Source: GCA-2684655 sp045105235 (GTDB lineage Bacteria; Planctomycetota; UBA1135; UBA2386). Taken from it: a stretch of DNA of 64,000 bases. The stretch covers positions 62,001 to 126,000 of the forward strand of contig JBGCDH010000011.1 of NCBI GenBank assembly GCA_045105235.1, written 5' to 3'. Below the pieces are notes generated by a model. That model worked only from the letters and a program-made list of their open reading frames with translations, searched no databases and was not told the origin of the DNA. The position numbers were made by a program, and so were the translations under genes. Positions 23,968-32,292 of this stretch are shown here, piece after piece (position 1 is the stretch's first letter; each line of letters opens with the position of its first letter).

Positions 23968-24276
23968 CTACGACCGGGCATGGCTTCCATCGCAGAATGG
24001 TGGGTTGCCGGTTTGGCCACAGGCGCACCACACGACCGTAGCCGGCTCATTCAGAACGATCTTGACCGGCGTCACCGGCTCATCACCTGCCGCAGGCTCG
24101 ACAAAGCGATGACTGCCATCGCAATACGGGTAGCGCGAGCTCTTCTCGCAGCGGCACCACGCGTGCTTGCCAGCCGGACACTTGTCGGCAAAGGGTCCCT
24201 TGATGACCCGCCCCGGTGGATCCGCTCGACCTAGGCCGCCGCCGGCGGGACGATCGCTATCCGAAGGGTCTTTCAT
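23968..24276 (-). CDS. CDGSH iron-sulfur domain protein (two copies)
   Basis: A 102-residue protein with two CDGSH motifs: CRCEKSSRYPYCDGSH and CACGQTGNPPFCDGSH. Each provides three Cys and one His for a [2Fe-2S] cluster, as in mitoNEET and its bacterial relatives. The tandem arrangement within one chain matches the bacterial two-domain type. It is soluble and lacks a signal peptide. The function is probably redox or cluster transfer. It is 39 bases upstream of the lexA stop region on the same strand, but each gene probably has its own promoter. Confidence 0.9.
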   Translation of the reverse strand: MKDPSDSDRPAGGGLGRADPPGRVIKGPFADKCPAGKHAWCRCEKSSRYPYCDGSHRFVEPAAGDEPVTPVKIVLNEPATVVWCACGQTGNPPFCDGSHARS

Positions 24277-24315
24277 CGAAACTCACCGTTCGCAATCGTA
24301 TCGCCGCACGAAGAC

Positions 24316-24966
24316 TCAGCGGAACTTGCGGATGACGCCACGAACGACGCCACGAAGCTGAACCCGGCTTGTAAACAGCGGCTCCATCTCGGAGTTGGCA
24401 GGCTGCAAACGAATCATGCCGTTCGACTCGCGATAGAAGCGCTTGAGCGTTGCCTCCTCGTCCTCAAGGATCGCGACAACGATATCGCCATCGTTGGCCG
24501 TCTCGCGACGCTCCACCACGACCAAGTCGCCATCGTCGATATGGTCTTCGATCATCGACTTGCCGCGCACGCGCAGCAGGTAGATACGATCGCCCGTCGG
24601 GACGAGGTCTGTGAGCGGCAGCTCTTCGCGATTCTCGAGGGCATCGATCGGACGGCCCGCCGCGATGCTGCCGACGAGCGGCAGCGTCGGGATCGAATCG
24701 CCACCGCCGGCGCCCGAGTAGGCTCCCACCTGCGTTTCCGTCTCAGCATCCGGGTCGTGCAGGATCGCTACAGCGCGTGCCTTGGCTCGGTCACGGTGGA
24801 TCGCCCCCTTGCGCGCGAGCTGGTTGAGGTGCTCGTGGATCGTGATCTTGCTGACACCGAGTGCCTGAGCCGCTTCGTCAAGGGTAGGAGCAATGCCGTT
24901 GTCCTTGCGGTAGTCACGAAAGAAGCGCAGCACGCGAATCTGCTTCTCGGTCAGCATCAAGTTCAT
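24316..24966 (-). CDS. lexA: LexA repressor
   Basis: With the ATG at 24966, 216 residues. The N-terminal winged helix begins MLTEKQIRVLRFFRDYRKDNGIAPTLDEAAQALGVSKITIHEHL. The self-cleavage site is Ala103-Gly104 in SIAAGRP. Ser137 (VRGKSMIEDHI) and Lys175 (ATLKRFYRE) form the catalytic dyad. RecA-assisted autocleavage should derepress SOS genes. The region upstream holds an 18-bp palindrome that may be its own operator. An in-frame ATG at 25068 would add an unconserved leader. Confidence 0.95.
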   Translation of the reverse strand: MNLMLTEKQIRVLRFFRDYRKDNGIAPTLDEAAQALGVSKITIHEHLNQLARKGAIHRDRAKARAVAILHDPDAETETQVGAYSGAGGGDSIPTLPLVGSIAAGRPIDALENREELPLTDLVPTGDRIYLLRVRGKSMIEDHIDDGDLVVVERRETANDGDIVVAILEDEEATLKRFYRESNGMIRLQPANSEMEPLFTSRVQLRGVVRGVIRKFR

Positions 24967-25061
24967 GGAGATCTCGCAGCAGTCGGTATCGCGACTCGGA
25001 ACCAAAGACCGACACGAACGGATCGAAGCCGTCGCACCGGTTAACCAAACCCACTCCGAGT

Positions 25062-25079
25062 CCGTCAAAAGTGTGACGG
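25062..25079. promoter_or_regulatory. Palindrome upstream of lexA, candidate LexA operator
   Basis: CCGTCA-AAAGTG-TGACGG, perfect 6-bp arms, 96 bases upstream of the lexA ATG. A second, shorter palindrome GGTTAACC lies at 25039-25046. lexA is usually autoregulated, and operators differ between phyla, so this is the best candidate by position and symmetry only. Confidence 0.4.
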
Positions 25080-25232
25080 GTCGGGCCTCTCCGGCCGGAA
25101 ACGGTCAGAGAACCAGCCAATCGAAGCCCGACCTGCCCCAACCCGACCGCGAACGGTCGGGACGGCAGCCCGCAAATCAAGTCCACCCGGCGGTCGCCAG
25201 CAGACCCGAACATGGAGCTACCGAGACGAACG

Positions 25233-26039
25233 TCACGCGAACATGGCCAAGGCCAGCACGGCGACGATCATCATACAAGCACCGAACATCTCGAACACAG
25301 GACGAATCCGCCTATCAGTAAGCGAATCTGTCGCAGTAGCCGCCACTCCGACCCGCACGGCTGCCTTTGCCGCGCCCCCACATACCCCGCCCAACCGACC
25401 AGTTCGGCTTCGGGATGCGGCCGTCAATCCAGAGAGCCGCGCGCGGCCATCCGGATGACTCCGGCTGGCTCGATCAACCCAAACCGTCGTACGACGGCCA
25501 CGTCGACTGCGGCTGCTCTCCTCCTCCCAAGAGTGGTGCCTAGCGCTCCACGATCCGTCATCAAGACGAACCACATCCTGCCTGCGAGCGTCGGCCCCTG
25601 CCTTGCGCCCCCCCGGCAAATCCACCACAGCCGCCCCCCAGCGGACATGGCGGCTGCCGGAGGCAGGCTCGCTCTTGACCGAACCGGCTTCCGTGCTGCC
25701 GACTTCGGCGATGGCGGCATTGGTCTTGCCGCCACCAGCAAGAGCGTCTCCGCCACGAACCAGTCGATTCCGAACCGAACCAGCCCCAACCGAGCTGGCG
25801 CGATCCGGCCTCATCTGGAGCGGACGAATCGAATCGGAACCCACATCCGGACCGCCGTGCGAGTGACCGCCCGAGTGCCCGTCTGAACGGTCGTCTGAGT
25901 GACCCTCACCAGCAGAACCAACCGCCCGCAGAATCGCGCTACCGCGGCAACTACGAGTCTTGTCGGACCCGTCCGCACGCAGGGAAACACGGGCGATGGA
26001 TGCAGAGAGAGGTAGGGTTTGCTGGCGAATGGCGGCCAT
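25233..26039 (-). CDS. Hypothetical protein with C-terminal membrane anchor, upstream of lexA
   Basis: A 268-residue frame. Most of it is Ser/Arg/Gly-rich and low in hydrophobicity. The last about 20 residues (FEMFGACMMIVAVLALAMFA) form one membrane helix, as in tail-anchored proteins. Its location directly ahead of lexA is where some bacteria encode SOS-induced membrane inhibitors of cell division, but I see no sequence similarity. An overlapping antisense frame is less plausible. The composition is unusual enough that the frame could be spurious. Upstream, CTAACG repeats with 12-base spacing (about 26068-26085). Confidence 0.4.
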   Translation of the reverse strand: MAAIRQQTLPLSASIARVSLRADGSDKTRSCRGSAILRAVGSAGEGHSDDRSDGHSGGHSHGGPDVGSDSIRPLQMRPDRASSVGAGSVRNRLVRGGDALAGGGKTNAAIAEVGSTEAGSVKSEPASGSRHVRWGAAVVDLPGGRKAGADARRQDVVRLDDGSWSARHHSWEEESSRSRRGRRTTVWVDRASRSHPDGRARLSGLTAASRSRTGRLGGVCGGAAKAAVRVGVAATATDSLTDRRIRPVFEMFGACMMIVAVLALAMFA

Positions 26040-26230
26040 GGATCAGCTCAGGGGTTCGTGATTCGTTAGGTCAAACGTTAGCGCCCTGTTCAATCTCGTC
26101 AACATTCACGTTCGGGTTTTCTTAGCCTTCCTTGATCGTAGGAACGCGCCTCTTGGGGCGCATTCCGAAATACCGGGGATGCGGTACGGTTCCTCTCCGA
26201 CCTGTGCAGCGTCGAAGCCACAAAACCCGG

Positions 26231-26785
26231 ATGCAGCGTCCTACCAACAGCCTTCGGGCCGACCACGTCTTGACCTCGCGCGCCGTGCGTGTGCTCGAGG
26301 CAATCGCCGGCGGGGTGCGCAGCGGCTGGCCGTTCCCCTCCGAGGACTGCGCGGGGATCTTGCGCTTCCTGCGCGAGTGGATGCTGCCCGTGCATATGCG
26401 CAAGGAGGACGACGTCGTCGCGCCCGCGGTCGCTATGCACGCCGACGAGCGGCTCGCCGGGATCGTCGGCGAACTCTTCCGCCTGGGAGAAGAGATCACC
26501 GAGCTGACCCACTCCCTGGTGCTCTTCTGGGAGCCCATTGGCGAGTTGACGGACGTCGAGCGGCTTGGCTTTGCAAACACGGTCGACGCCCTCGTTGCGA
26601 GGCTCGGGCGACGGCATCAGCTCGAAGAGGACGAGCTCTTCCCCGCCTGCGACCAACACGTCCCGGCAGACGATCGACTTGGCTGGTCGGAGCGTTTCGC
26701 AGAGCTCGAAGCCGATCGCGGCGACGCTGCGAGCTGGCACACTCGCATTGAAACGCTTGCAAAACGCTGGCTTGTGGCGGACTAG
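26231..26785 (+). CDS. Hemerythrin-like (HHE) domain protein
   Basis: With ATG 26231, 184 residues. Helical protein with the iron-ligand pattern of HHE domains: LRADHVLTSRAVRVLE, then LPVHMRKEDDVVAPAV (His and Glu), then LGRRHQLEEDELFPACDQHV. Such proteins bind a di-iron centre and sense or handle oxygen or nitric oxide. It has no fused output domain and no obvious operon partner. An upstream ATG at 26132 would add a basic leader that does not look native. Confidence 0.82.
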   Translation: MQRPTNSLRADHVLTSRAVRVLEAIAGGVRSGWPFPSEDCAGILRFLREWMLPVHMRKEDDVVAPAVAMHADERLAGIVGELFRLGEEITELTHSLVLFWEPIGELTDVERLGFANTVDALVARLGRRHQLEEDELFPACDQHVPADDRLGWSERFAELEADRGDAASWHTRIETLAKRWLVAD

Positions 26786-26820
26786 CGAACGGCCCGAGCG
26801 GCGCCCGCGGGCCCCGCGGC

Positions 26821-26839
26821 GGCCGGCGGCCGGCGGCCG
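26821..26839. repeat. GC-only 7-bp tandem repeat after the hemerythrin gene
   Basis: GGCCGGC repeated about 2.7 times, inside an extremely GC-rich stretch (26802-26840) that can form strong hairpins. No T-run follows, so it is not a standard terminator. Confidence 0.7.
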
Positions 26840-27028
26840 AACCGAAGCTCGCGCTCTTGCCCCCGCGCGCACACTCCTAGGCGGCGCACAACGGCGCTCA
26901 TCTCGACCGATCTGCTCGCTTTCGACGGGCAGGCTTGCCCCCACTGCGACGGGAAGGACAATGCTTCTCTGTCGCGACGGTCACGGGCCGGTCAGCCCGC
27001 GCGACATGCAACCTGAGAGCCCCCCGCC

Positions 27029-27688
27029 ATGATCCTCAAACTCGAGCGTCCCCTAGTTTTTCTCGACTTCGAAACCACCGGACTCGACGTCAAGAACGAT
27101 CGAATCCTCGAGCTCGCGTTCATCCGGCTCTTGCCAGACGGGACCCGCGAAGAGCTCGTCCAGCGCATCAATCCCGGCATCGAAGTCAGCAAGACAGCCG
27201 CCAAGATCACCGGCATCCACTCCAACGACGCGATGGGCCTGTTCTGGGGCCCTCCGCTGAAGAAGGTCGGCGACAAGCTGATCGAGTTTCTCGGCGACAG
27301 CGACATCGCCGGCTTCAACCAGATCAACTACGACATGCCACTCTGGCACAACGAGTGCAAGCGCCACGGCATCCCCTATGAAGAGGGCAACCGCGGCCAA
27401 GTGGACGTCCGCGTCCTCTTCAACGTCTGCGAGACGACCTGGGACCGCTTCTTGATGGGGCCTCGCAACCTGTCGGCCGCCGTGCGTCACTACTGCGGCC
27501 GCGAGCTCGAAGGAGCACACGCCGCCGAGCACGACACGCACGCCACCATCGATGTGCTGCTCGCCCAGCTCGAGCGTCACACCGACTTGCCCCGCACGGT
27601 CAAGGGACTGAGCGACTTCTGCCTGCGCAACAGTGACAAAGAGCGCGACGACGAACCGGCAGCCAACGCAGGCGGCGCCGGAGCATGA
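27029..27688 (+). CDS. DEDDh 3'-5' exonuclease (DnaQ/RNase T-like)
   Basis: A 219-residue exonuclease-fold protein. Exo I is VFLDFETTGLD (metal-binding Asp and Glu), Exo II is IAGFNQINYDMPLW, Exo III is HAAEHDTHATIDVL (His and Asp of the DEDDh class). It resembles stand-alone DnaQ-like proofreading or repair exonucleases rather than a polymerase subunit. It overlaps the thioesterase gene by four bases, and both start after a 240-base gap that must hold the promoter. Confidence 0.9.
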   Translation: MILKLERPLVFLDFETTGLDVKNDRILELAFIRLLPDGTREELVQRINPGIEVSKTAAKITGIHSNDAMGLFWGPPLKKVGDKLIEFLGDSDIAGFNQINYDMPLWHNECKRHGIPYEEGNRGQVDVRVLFNVCETTWDRFLMGPRNLSAAVRHYCGRELEGAHAAEHDTHATIDVLLAQLERHTDLPRTVKGLSDFCLRNSDKERDDEPAANAGGAGA

Positions 27689-28125
27689 GCTGGTCGACCC
27701 GGCTGCGGTATCGCTTTGGCGACATCGACGACGCCGGCATCGCCTACTACCCAAAGCTCCTGCACTACTTTCACCAGGCCTTCGAGGACTGGTGGAGCGA
27801 CGCTCTCGGCCGGCCCTACCCCAAGCTGCTGCACGACGACAAGCTCGGCTTTCCGGCGGTCAAGATCGACGCGGAGTTCTACGCGCCGATCGCCTATGGC
27901 GACGAGCCGGACGTGCACCTCGGCGTGCTCAAGATTGGCACCTCCTCGGTCACGTTCGGCTTCTGGATGATGTGTGGCGACGAAGACAAGCCGCGCTGCC
28001 GTGCCCGCATTACGACAGCTGCGGTGCACATGGAAAAGCGCACCAAGCTCTCGCTCCCAGACAACTGGCGCGAGCGGTTCGCGGCCTACGCCATCGACGA
28101 AGCAGACTTTCCGCGCGGGCGGTGA
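27685..28125 (+). CDS. 4-hydroxybenzoyl-CoA thioesterase-fold acyl-CoA thioesterase (YbgC/FadM-like)
   Basis: A 146-residue hotdog-fold protein. The N-terminus TRLRYRFGDIDDAGIAYYPKLLHYFHQAFEDWW carries the catalytic Asp of the 4HBT family (D..G..Y...Y..Y...). The core continues EFYAPIAYGDEPDVHLGVLKIGTSSVTFGFWM. The likely reaction is hydrolysis of a short or aromatic acyl-CoA. It overlaps the exonuclease gene by ATGA, though no functional link is obvious. It ends convergent with the FG-GAP protein gene, 25 bases away. Confidence 0.88.
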   Translation: MSWSTRLRYRFGDIDDAGIAYYPKLLHYFHQAFEDWWSDALGRPYPKLLHDDKLGFPAVKIDAEFYAPIAYGDEPDVHLGVLKIGTSSVTFGFWMMCGDEDKPRCRARITTAAVHMEKRTKLSLPDNWRERFAAYAIDEADFPRGR

Positions 28126-28150
28126 ATCGCCTCCGCAGTGCTCGGTGAGG

Positions 28151-29596
28151 CTACGGACAAGGCGATACGATCTGCATGCCGTAGCGGCCAAAGATCACAA
28201 TGTCTTCGCGCGAACCACCGTAGATGTCTTTGTTGGTCGCCGAGAAGCCGCCGATCGTGCCAGGGCCCGATTGCGCAGGGTGGCCGAAGACCTCGCCCCA
28301 AACGTAGGGGAGGTTCGGGTCCGTGCCGTCAAAAACGAGTTTCCAGACGGAGTAGCGGTTGTGGCTGAACGAAAGCACTTCCTTGGTCGGGCCACCGTTC
28401 CAATCCATGAACGAAAACAGCCCACCGCGCGGGCCAACCGGGCTCGAAGATGCGCCGTTGTTCGCGATGGTCAGTTCCTGCGCATTGCCGTTCAGCACGA
28501 CCGAACCCGCGAAGTAAAGCGGTGGCCCCTTCGGCGCCGTCACGATGTGATCGCCGTTGAATCCGAACGAGTCTGCACCGTTGACCAAGTTCCCGATGAT
28601 TGCTTGCTGGCCGTGGAAGACAGCCTCGGTCGCGTCGTTCTTGCGGACGTTCTCCCAGATGAGCGAACTCTGACAGTTCAGGCCGGGATTCGAAATCAGG
28701 CAGTCATAGCCGTCATGCACAACAAAGAGCTCTTTGACGCCATCGCCGTCGCGATCGTACGGGCGCACGGAGTCAGCATGGTTGTGATTCCCGGTACGGT
28801 TCGTCAAGTAGGGGATCGTGTTGAAGTCGAACTCGCACCCGTTCCAAACATCGATCACACCGTTGTTCAGCAGGTCATCATGGCCGTCGCCATTGACATC
28901 TTCGCTGTGAATGAAGTGGGTAGCCGCACCAGTCGTGTTGCGTGCATACCACGACCACAACGTGCCCGGAATACGCCAGTAGAGGGCCAGACCGATACGT
29001 CCGCCCTCGGTCTCATGCACAAAGACTTCCGGCGGCAGACCACCGCCGATGACCTTGCTAGCCTGCACGTTGAAATTGAAGCCCTGGTGGTGGTTGTACG
29101 TGTGCCAGGTCCAACCAGACACCATGGTGTCGAGGTCGATCTCGGAGCCGAAGACCGGCGTCGGTGCACCGAGTGTCGGATGCATCGGACCAGCGCCGTG
29201 CTCGATCAACGCGAGACGCAGGTTGCCCGTCGGCGAACTCGCGTCAGGGCCGAGAACTGCGGCGACTTCGTTCAGCCCATCACCATCGAAATCCGCAATC
29301 GCGGGACGATCTGTCCCCCAGGTATGCTTGTAGAGGAGGCCAGCGGGGTCGAAGTGGACCCAAATAACCTCAGGCGTTGTCAGCAAGAAGCCTGTCGAAC
29401 TCTTGATCCGCACCGCGATGAGCAGGCGCTGCTCAGCTTGGTAGACGATGTCGTCGTAGCCGTCATTGTCTACGTCGCCGAGCGTCGTGCTCATCGGCAC
29501 GTAGCCAGGTGTGCTGTTGCCAGGCAGACCGTTGGGGTTGTTCGTAGCGTGGAATGGACGAATCGTGCGAAAGGCTGCCGGCGAGGACGGGTACAT
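28151..29596 (-). CDS. FG-GAP/VCBS-repeat protein, apparently 5'-truncated
   Basis: A 481-residue beta-propeller-type protein with at least four calcium loops in integrin-like repeats: GDVDNDGYDDIV, ADFDGDGLNEVA, EDVNGDGHDDLL and YDRDGDGVKELF. Such proteins are nearly always secreted, yet the first ATG gives MYPSSPAAFRTIRPFHATNN with no signal peptide. A TAA lies in frame six codons upstream, so the export signal has been lost or sits in another frame. The C-terminus (IVIFGRYGMQIVSPCP) looks complete. It may be a degenerating gene or a cytoplasmic orphan. Confidence 0.75.
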   Translation of the reverse strand: MYPSSPAAFRTIRPFHATNNPNGLPGNSTPGYVPMSTTLGDVDNDGYDDIVYQAEQRLLIAVRIKSSTGFLLTTPEVIWVHFDPAGLLYKHTWGTDRPAIADFDGDGLNEVAAVLGPDASSPTGNLRLALIEHGAGPMHPTLGAPTPVFGSEIDLDTMVSGWTWHTYNHHQGFNFNVQASKVIGGGLPPEVFVHETEGGRIGLALYWRIPGTLWSWYARNTTGAATHFIHSEDVNGDGHDDLLNNGVIDVWNGCEFDFNTIPYLTNRTGNHNHADSVRPYDRDGDGVKELFVVHDGYDCLISNPGLNCQSSLIWENVRKNDATEAVFHGQQAIIGNLVNGADSFGFNGDHIVTAPKGPPLYFAGSVVLNGNAQELTIANNGASSSPVGPRGGLFSFMDWNGGPTKEVLSFSHNRYSVWKLVFDGTDPNLPYVWGEVFGHPAQSGPGTIGGFSATNKDIYGGSREDIVIFGRYGMQIVSPCP

Positions 29597-29698
29597 CCGC
29601 GTCTCGCACCGTTACGGAAAATCTCGGTGCGCAGGCAAAATCCGCACAGTTTGCTAAATCCCTCACCCTGCGAGACACGAGCAGGCAGGGCCGCTCAG

Positions 29699-29712
29699 GA
29701 TTTCGCGAAATC
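29699..29712. promoter_or_regulatory. Perfect 14-bp palindrome upstream of the FG-GAP gene
   Basis: GATTTCGCGAAATC is fully self-complementary and lies between the channel gene stop (29740) and the FG-GAP start (29596). It could be an operator; no regulator is indicated. Confidence 0.35.
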
Positions 29713-29739
29713 ATGAATATGATCGATCGCGCGACCGCC

Positions 29740-30861
29740 TCACTCCCCCAAGTAGCGCTTGCGCGTCGCCAGCCACTGCTCGCTTTGCAGGACTTCGAGC
29801 AGCGCGGGGTTGAGCTGCTCGCGTAGCTCGCTGCCTTCGCGCATGGCGATTGCGTATTGCTCACTGCGCAGTTCGCCGGGCAAGACAAGCAGCTCGTTTT
29901 TGCCAAGCAATAGCGACTTGAGAATCGGCGCGTCGTAGACGACCGCATCGACCTGCTCCGTTTCCAAAGCCTTGACCGCTGCTTCCACCGTTGCGAAATT
30001 GCGGTAGCCGAGGGCTTCTTTGTCGAGCCAGCCCGCTGCTGCTGAGCCACCCAGCGTCGCAATGCGCACGTGCGGCAGGTCCTCGCGTCCGCGCACAGTG
30101 GACTGCAGCTGATCAAGCGTCAGAGCCGACGCGATCGACGCGGTGTAGCCTGAAATGATCATGACGCTGGCAAACATCCAGACCAAGGAGATGGCGCGGC
30201 CGGCAAACGTCACCGGCGCCTTGTCGCCATAGCCAACGGTCGTCATCGTCACCGCCGAGAACCAAAACCCTTCGGCTGGGCCCTTCAGGCCGCCGCCGCC
30301 AAACTGCTCGGGATTGGCGTGACGCTCCGCAAGCCACGTCAGCACGCCGCAGACGGCGAGCACCAGCACAAGGGCGCCAAGCGCCTGCAGCAACTCGAAC
30401 GAAAACAGCCGGTCCACTAGCGCCGAAACCATGCCGCGCGACTGGCCGCGCGTGGCGATGCCGAGCCCCGACGACAAGAACGGGTGCGAGAAGTCCATGC
30501 GCTTCTCTCGCTCCGGCGTGACCGTGACGGCCGCGAGCGCCAGGTCGACGTCGCCGCGCTCGGCGGCTGTCAGCATGCCCTGGAGGTCGTGTTCCACGAA
30601 CGTCGCGCGCAGATTGAGCTTCTGCGCCACCATGTTCCACAGATCGATACTCAGGCCTGAATAGCCTCCATCGCCATCTTTGACGATGAACGGCGGCGTG
30701 ATCTTGGTCGCAATCGTGACCTCGCGCGGCGGACCGCCAGATCCCTGCGCAGGGGCATTCGCCTGCGCTGCCACGTTCGAGAGCAGCAGATGGGTCGTCA
30801 GCAGGCCGGAGACCAGCCACGCGAAGAGAGTAGGCAGCGAAGGCGTGCGCATCGGATGCAC
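29740..30861 (-). CDS. GluR0-like ligand-gated potassium channel
   Basis: A 373-residue protein built like prokaryotic ionotropic glutamate receptors. It has a signal peptide and the first lobe of a periplasmic binding domain (EVTIATKITPPFIVKDGDGGYSGLSIDLW..., RMDFSHPFLSSGLGI). Next come a transmembrane helix near 160-182, a pore loop with the potassium filter TVGYGD (208-213) and a second helix (near 228-250). The second binding lobe follows (LPHVRIATLGGSAAAGWL ... VDAVVYDAPILKSLL...). It should gate potassium flux in response to an amino acid or related ligand. No third M4-like helix is present, as in GluR0. It is transcribed divergently from a small membrane protein. Confidence 0.9.
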   Translation of the reverse strand: MHPMRTPSLPTLFAWLVSGLLTTHLLLSNVAAQANAPAQGSGGPPREVTIATKITPPFIVKDGDGGYSGLSIDLWNMVAQKLNLRATFVEHDLQGMLTAAERGDVDLALAAVTVTPEREKRMDFSHPFLSSGLGIATRGQSRGMVSALVDRLFSFELLQALGALVLVLAVCGVLTWLAERHANPEQFGGGGLKGPAEGFWFSAVTMTTVGYGDKAPVTFAGRAISLVWMFASVMIISGYTASIASALTLDQLQSTVRGREDLPHVRIATLGGSAAAGWLDKEALGYRNFATVEAAVKALETEQVDAVVYDAPILKSLLLGKNELLVLPGELRSEQYAIAMREGSELREQLNPALLEVLQSEQWLATRKRYLGE

Positions 30862-30996
30862 GTTATCGACCTAGGGCCTACCAACCCAATGGCAGGGCCA
30901 CCGTCTCGATGGCACCGAGGCTTTGACGCGCGGCATCGTGGCCAGAGAAGCAGAAGCGATTCGACAATGGTCGCGCCTGGCGGCCGAATAGGCCTC

Positions 30997-31320
30997 ATGC
31001 GACGCACGCTGTCTTGGATCTTGGCCGCCCTGACGTTTTTGACCGGACTCGCCGTGGCCCTCAAGGGCTTTGGCACGGCCATGACGAGCTGGGCCCAAAC
31101 GGTGCCACCCGGCATCCAGTATGACGCCGGCAACCGCGCATCTGTCGACGAGGCCTTGCTGCGAACGACGGCCTACTGGCAGCAAGAAATGGAGTCTCAT
31201 TACCTCGACCCGCTGCTGCTGACGTCGTTGATGCTGTTTGTCGCGACGACGGTGCTCGCCATCGTGCTGGTGCGCGGCTGGCGTGCACACGGCAAGCGCG
31301 ACGCAAAGCGCACGGCCTAA
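30997..31320 (+). CDS. Small membrane protein, two transmembrane segments
   Basis: A 107-residue protein with a hydrophobic helix at about 6-24 (ILAALTFLTGLAVALKGFG) and another at 73-93 (LLTSLMLFVATTVLAIVLV), joined by a soluble loop. The C-terminus is basic (RAHGKRDAKR). Not recognised. It starts 136 bases from the divergent channel gene. Longer in-frame starts exist upstream but code for Arg-rich sequence overlapping the divergent promoter region. Its stop precedes the inverted-repeat element at 31354. Confidence 0.65.
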   Translation: MRRTLSWILAALTFLTGLAVALKGFGTAMTSWAQTVPPGIQYDAGNRASVDEALLRTTAYWQQEMESHYLDPLLLTSLMLFVATTVLAIVLVRGWRAHGKRDAKRTA

Positions 31321-31353
31321 CCGACGGCCCCGCCGCATCTCGGCGGCTGGCTC

Positions 31354-31531
31354 GTGTCGTGCATCTGGTAGACGGGGGCCTGATCCGGGATGCGAGGGCG
31401 TTCGTCGCAAGCCGCTACGACGAATGCATGTTCGCTACTTTTTGCCGAGGAGTCTTTTTACCGAGGAGCAGCTACGCCGTGACGGACGTCGTCGCGCCCG
31501 CAGAATGCTCCCCCTATCAGATGCACGACAC
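31354..31531. mobile_element. MITE-like element with terminal inverted repeats, copy A
   Basis: 178 bp between convergent genes. The left end GTGTCGTGCATCTG (31354-31367), followed by GTAGACGGGGG, is matched by the right end CAGATGCACGACAC (31518-31531), preceded by CCCCCTAT. The internal segment 31461-31505 is 40 of 45 identical to 62161-62205 in inverted orientation. Two 16-bp direct copies of CTTTTTRCCGAGGAGY lie at 31438-31469. The right end abuts and shares a base with the stop codon of the minus-strand ATPase gene. It codes for no transposase. Confidence 0.65.
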
Positions 31532-32292
31532 TAGCGACGAAAGTCGCGCGGGAAGTACGAGCTCGGATCCTCCGCGCGCACCCCGAACACTTCGCGCACG
31601 TTGTCCGAAGCCAACGCCTCCTCAGGCGGCGCATCGACGTAGGCTCGGCCGGCGTGAAGCAAGACAACCCGGTCGCACTGCGGCGCAAACAGGTTGATGT
31701 CGTGACTGGCGACCAATACGCCACGGCCGCCATCCGCTAGCGCACGAAGCGAGTCGCGCAGCTGCAGCGCGTGCTCCAGATCCAAGTGGTTGGTTGGCTC
31801 ATCGAGCAGCAGCAGAGGGGCTTCGGTGGCGAGCGCCCGTGCGACAGCAATGCGTCGCTGCTCCCCACCCGACAGCGTCGTGACCGGCCGATCGGCGAAC
31901 GACGCCGCATCGACGCGTTCGAGCGCCGCATCGACGGCGCGCACATCGGCTTCGCCCAGCGATTCGCGCCGGCCCCGGTGGGGATGACGCCCCATCTGCA
32001 CGAGCTCGCGCCCGGTAAAATCGAATGGCACATCCGCTTCTTGCGGCACCAAAGCCAGCTCGCGCGCTCGCTCACGCGGCCGCCAGGCACTGAGCTTTCG
32101 GCCGTGGAGGTGTGCCGTGCCCGCATCCGGCTGCAGCGCTCCGCACAGGCAGCGCAGGATCGTGCTCTTGCCGGCACCATTTCGCCCCGCGAGCAGGACC
32201 AGCTCGCCCGGCGCCAGCCGCATCGACACGCCGTGCAGCACCGTGCGCTTGCCGAGCTGCACCAACAGCATGTGCGCAACAAGATCGCTCAC
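31531..32292 (-). CDS. ABC transporter ATP-binding protein (FecE/BtuD/HmuV-like)
   Basis: 253 residues from the GTG at 32292, which overlaps the permease stop by two bases. Walker A is GRNGAGKS, the Q-loop PQE lies in LALVPQEADVPF, the signature LSGGEQRR and Walker B LLLLDEPTNHLDL follow, with the H-loop histidine in VLVASHDINL. It energises the importer formed with the adjacent permease and binding protein. The ORF continues upstream of the GTG, but there it overlaps the permease in another frame. Confidence 0.93.
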   Translation of the reverse strand: MSDLVAHMLLVQLGKRTVLHGVSMRLAPGELVLLAGRNGAGKSTILRCLCGALQPDAGTAHLHGRKLSAWRPRERARELALVPQEADVPFDFTGRELVQMGRHPHRGRRESLGEADVRAVDAALERVDAASFADRPVTTLSGGEQRRIAVARALATEAPLLLLDEPTNHLDLEHALQLRDSLRALADGGRGVLVASHDINLFAPQCDRVVLLHAGRAYVDAPPEEALASDNVREVFGVRAEDPSSYFPRDFRR

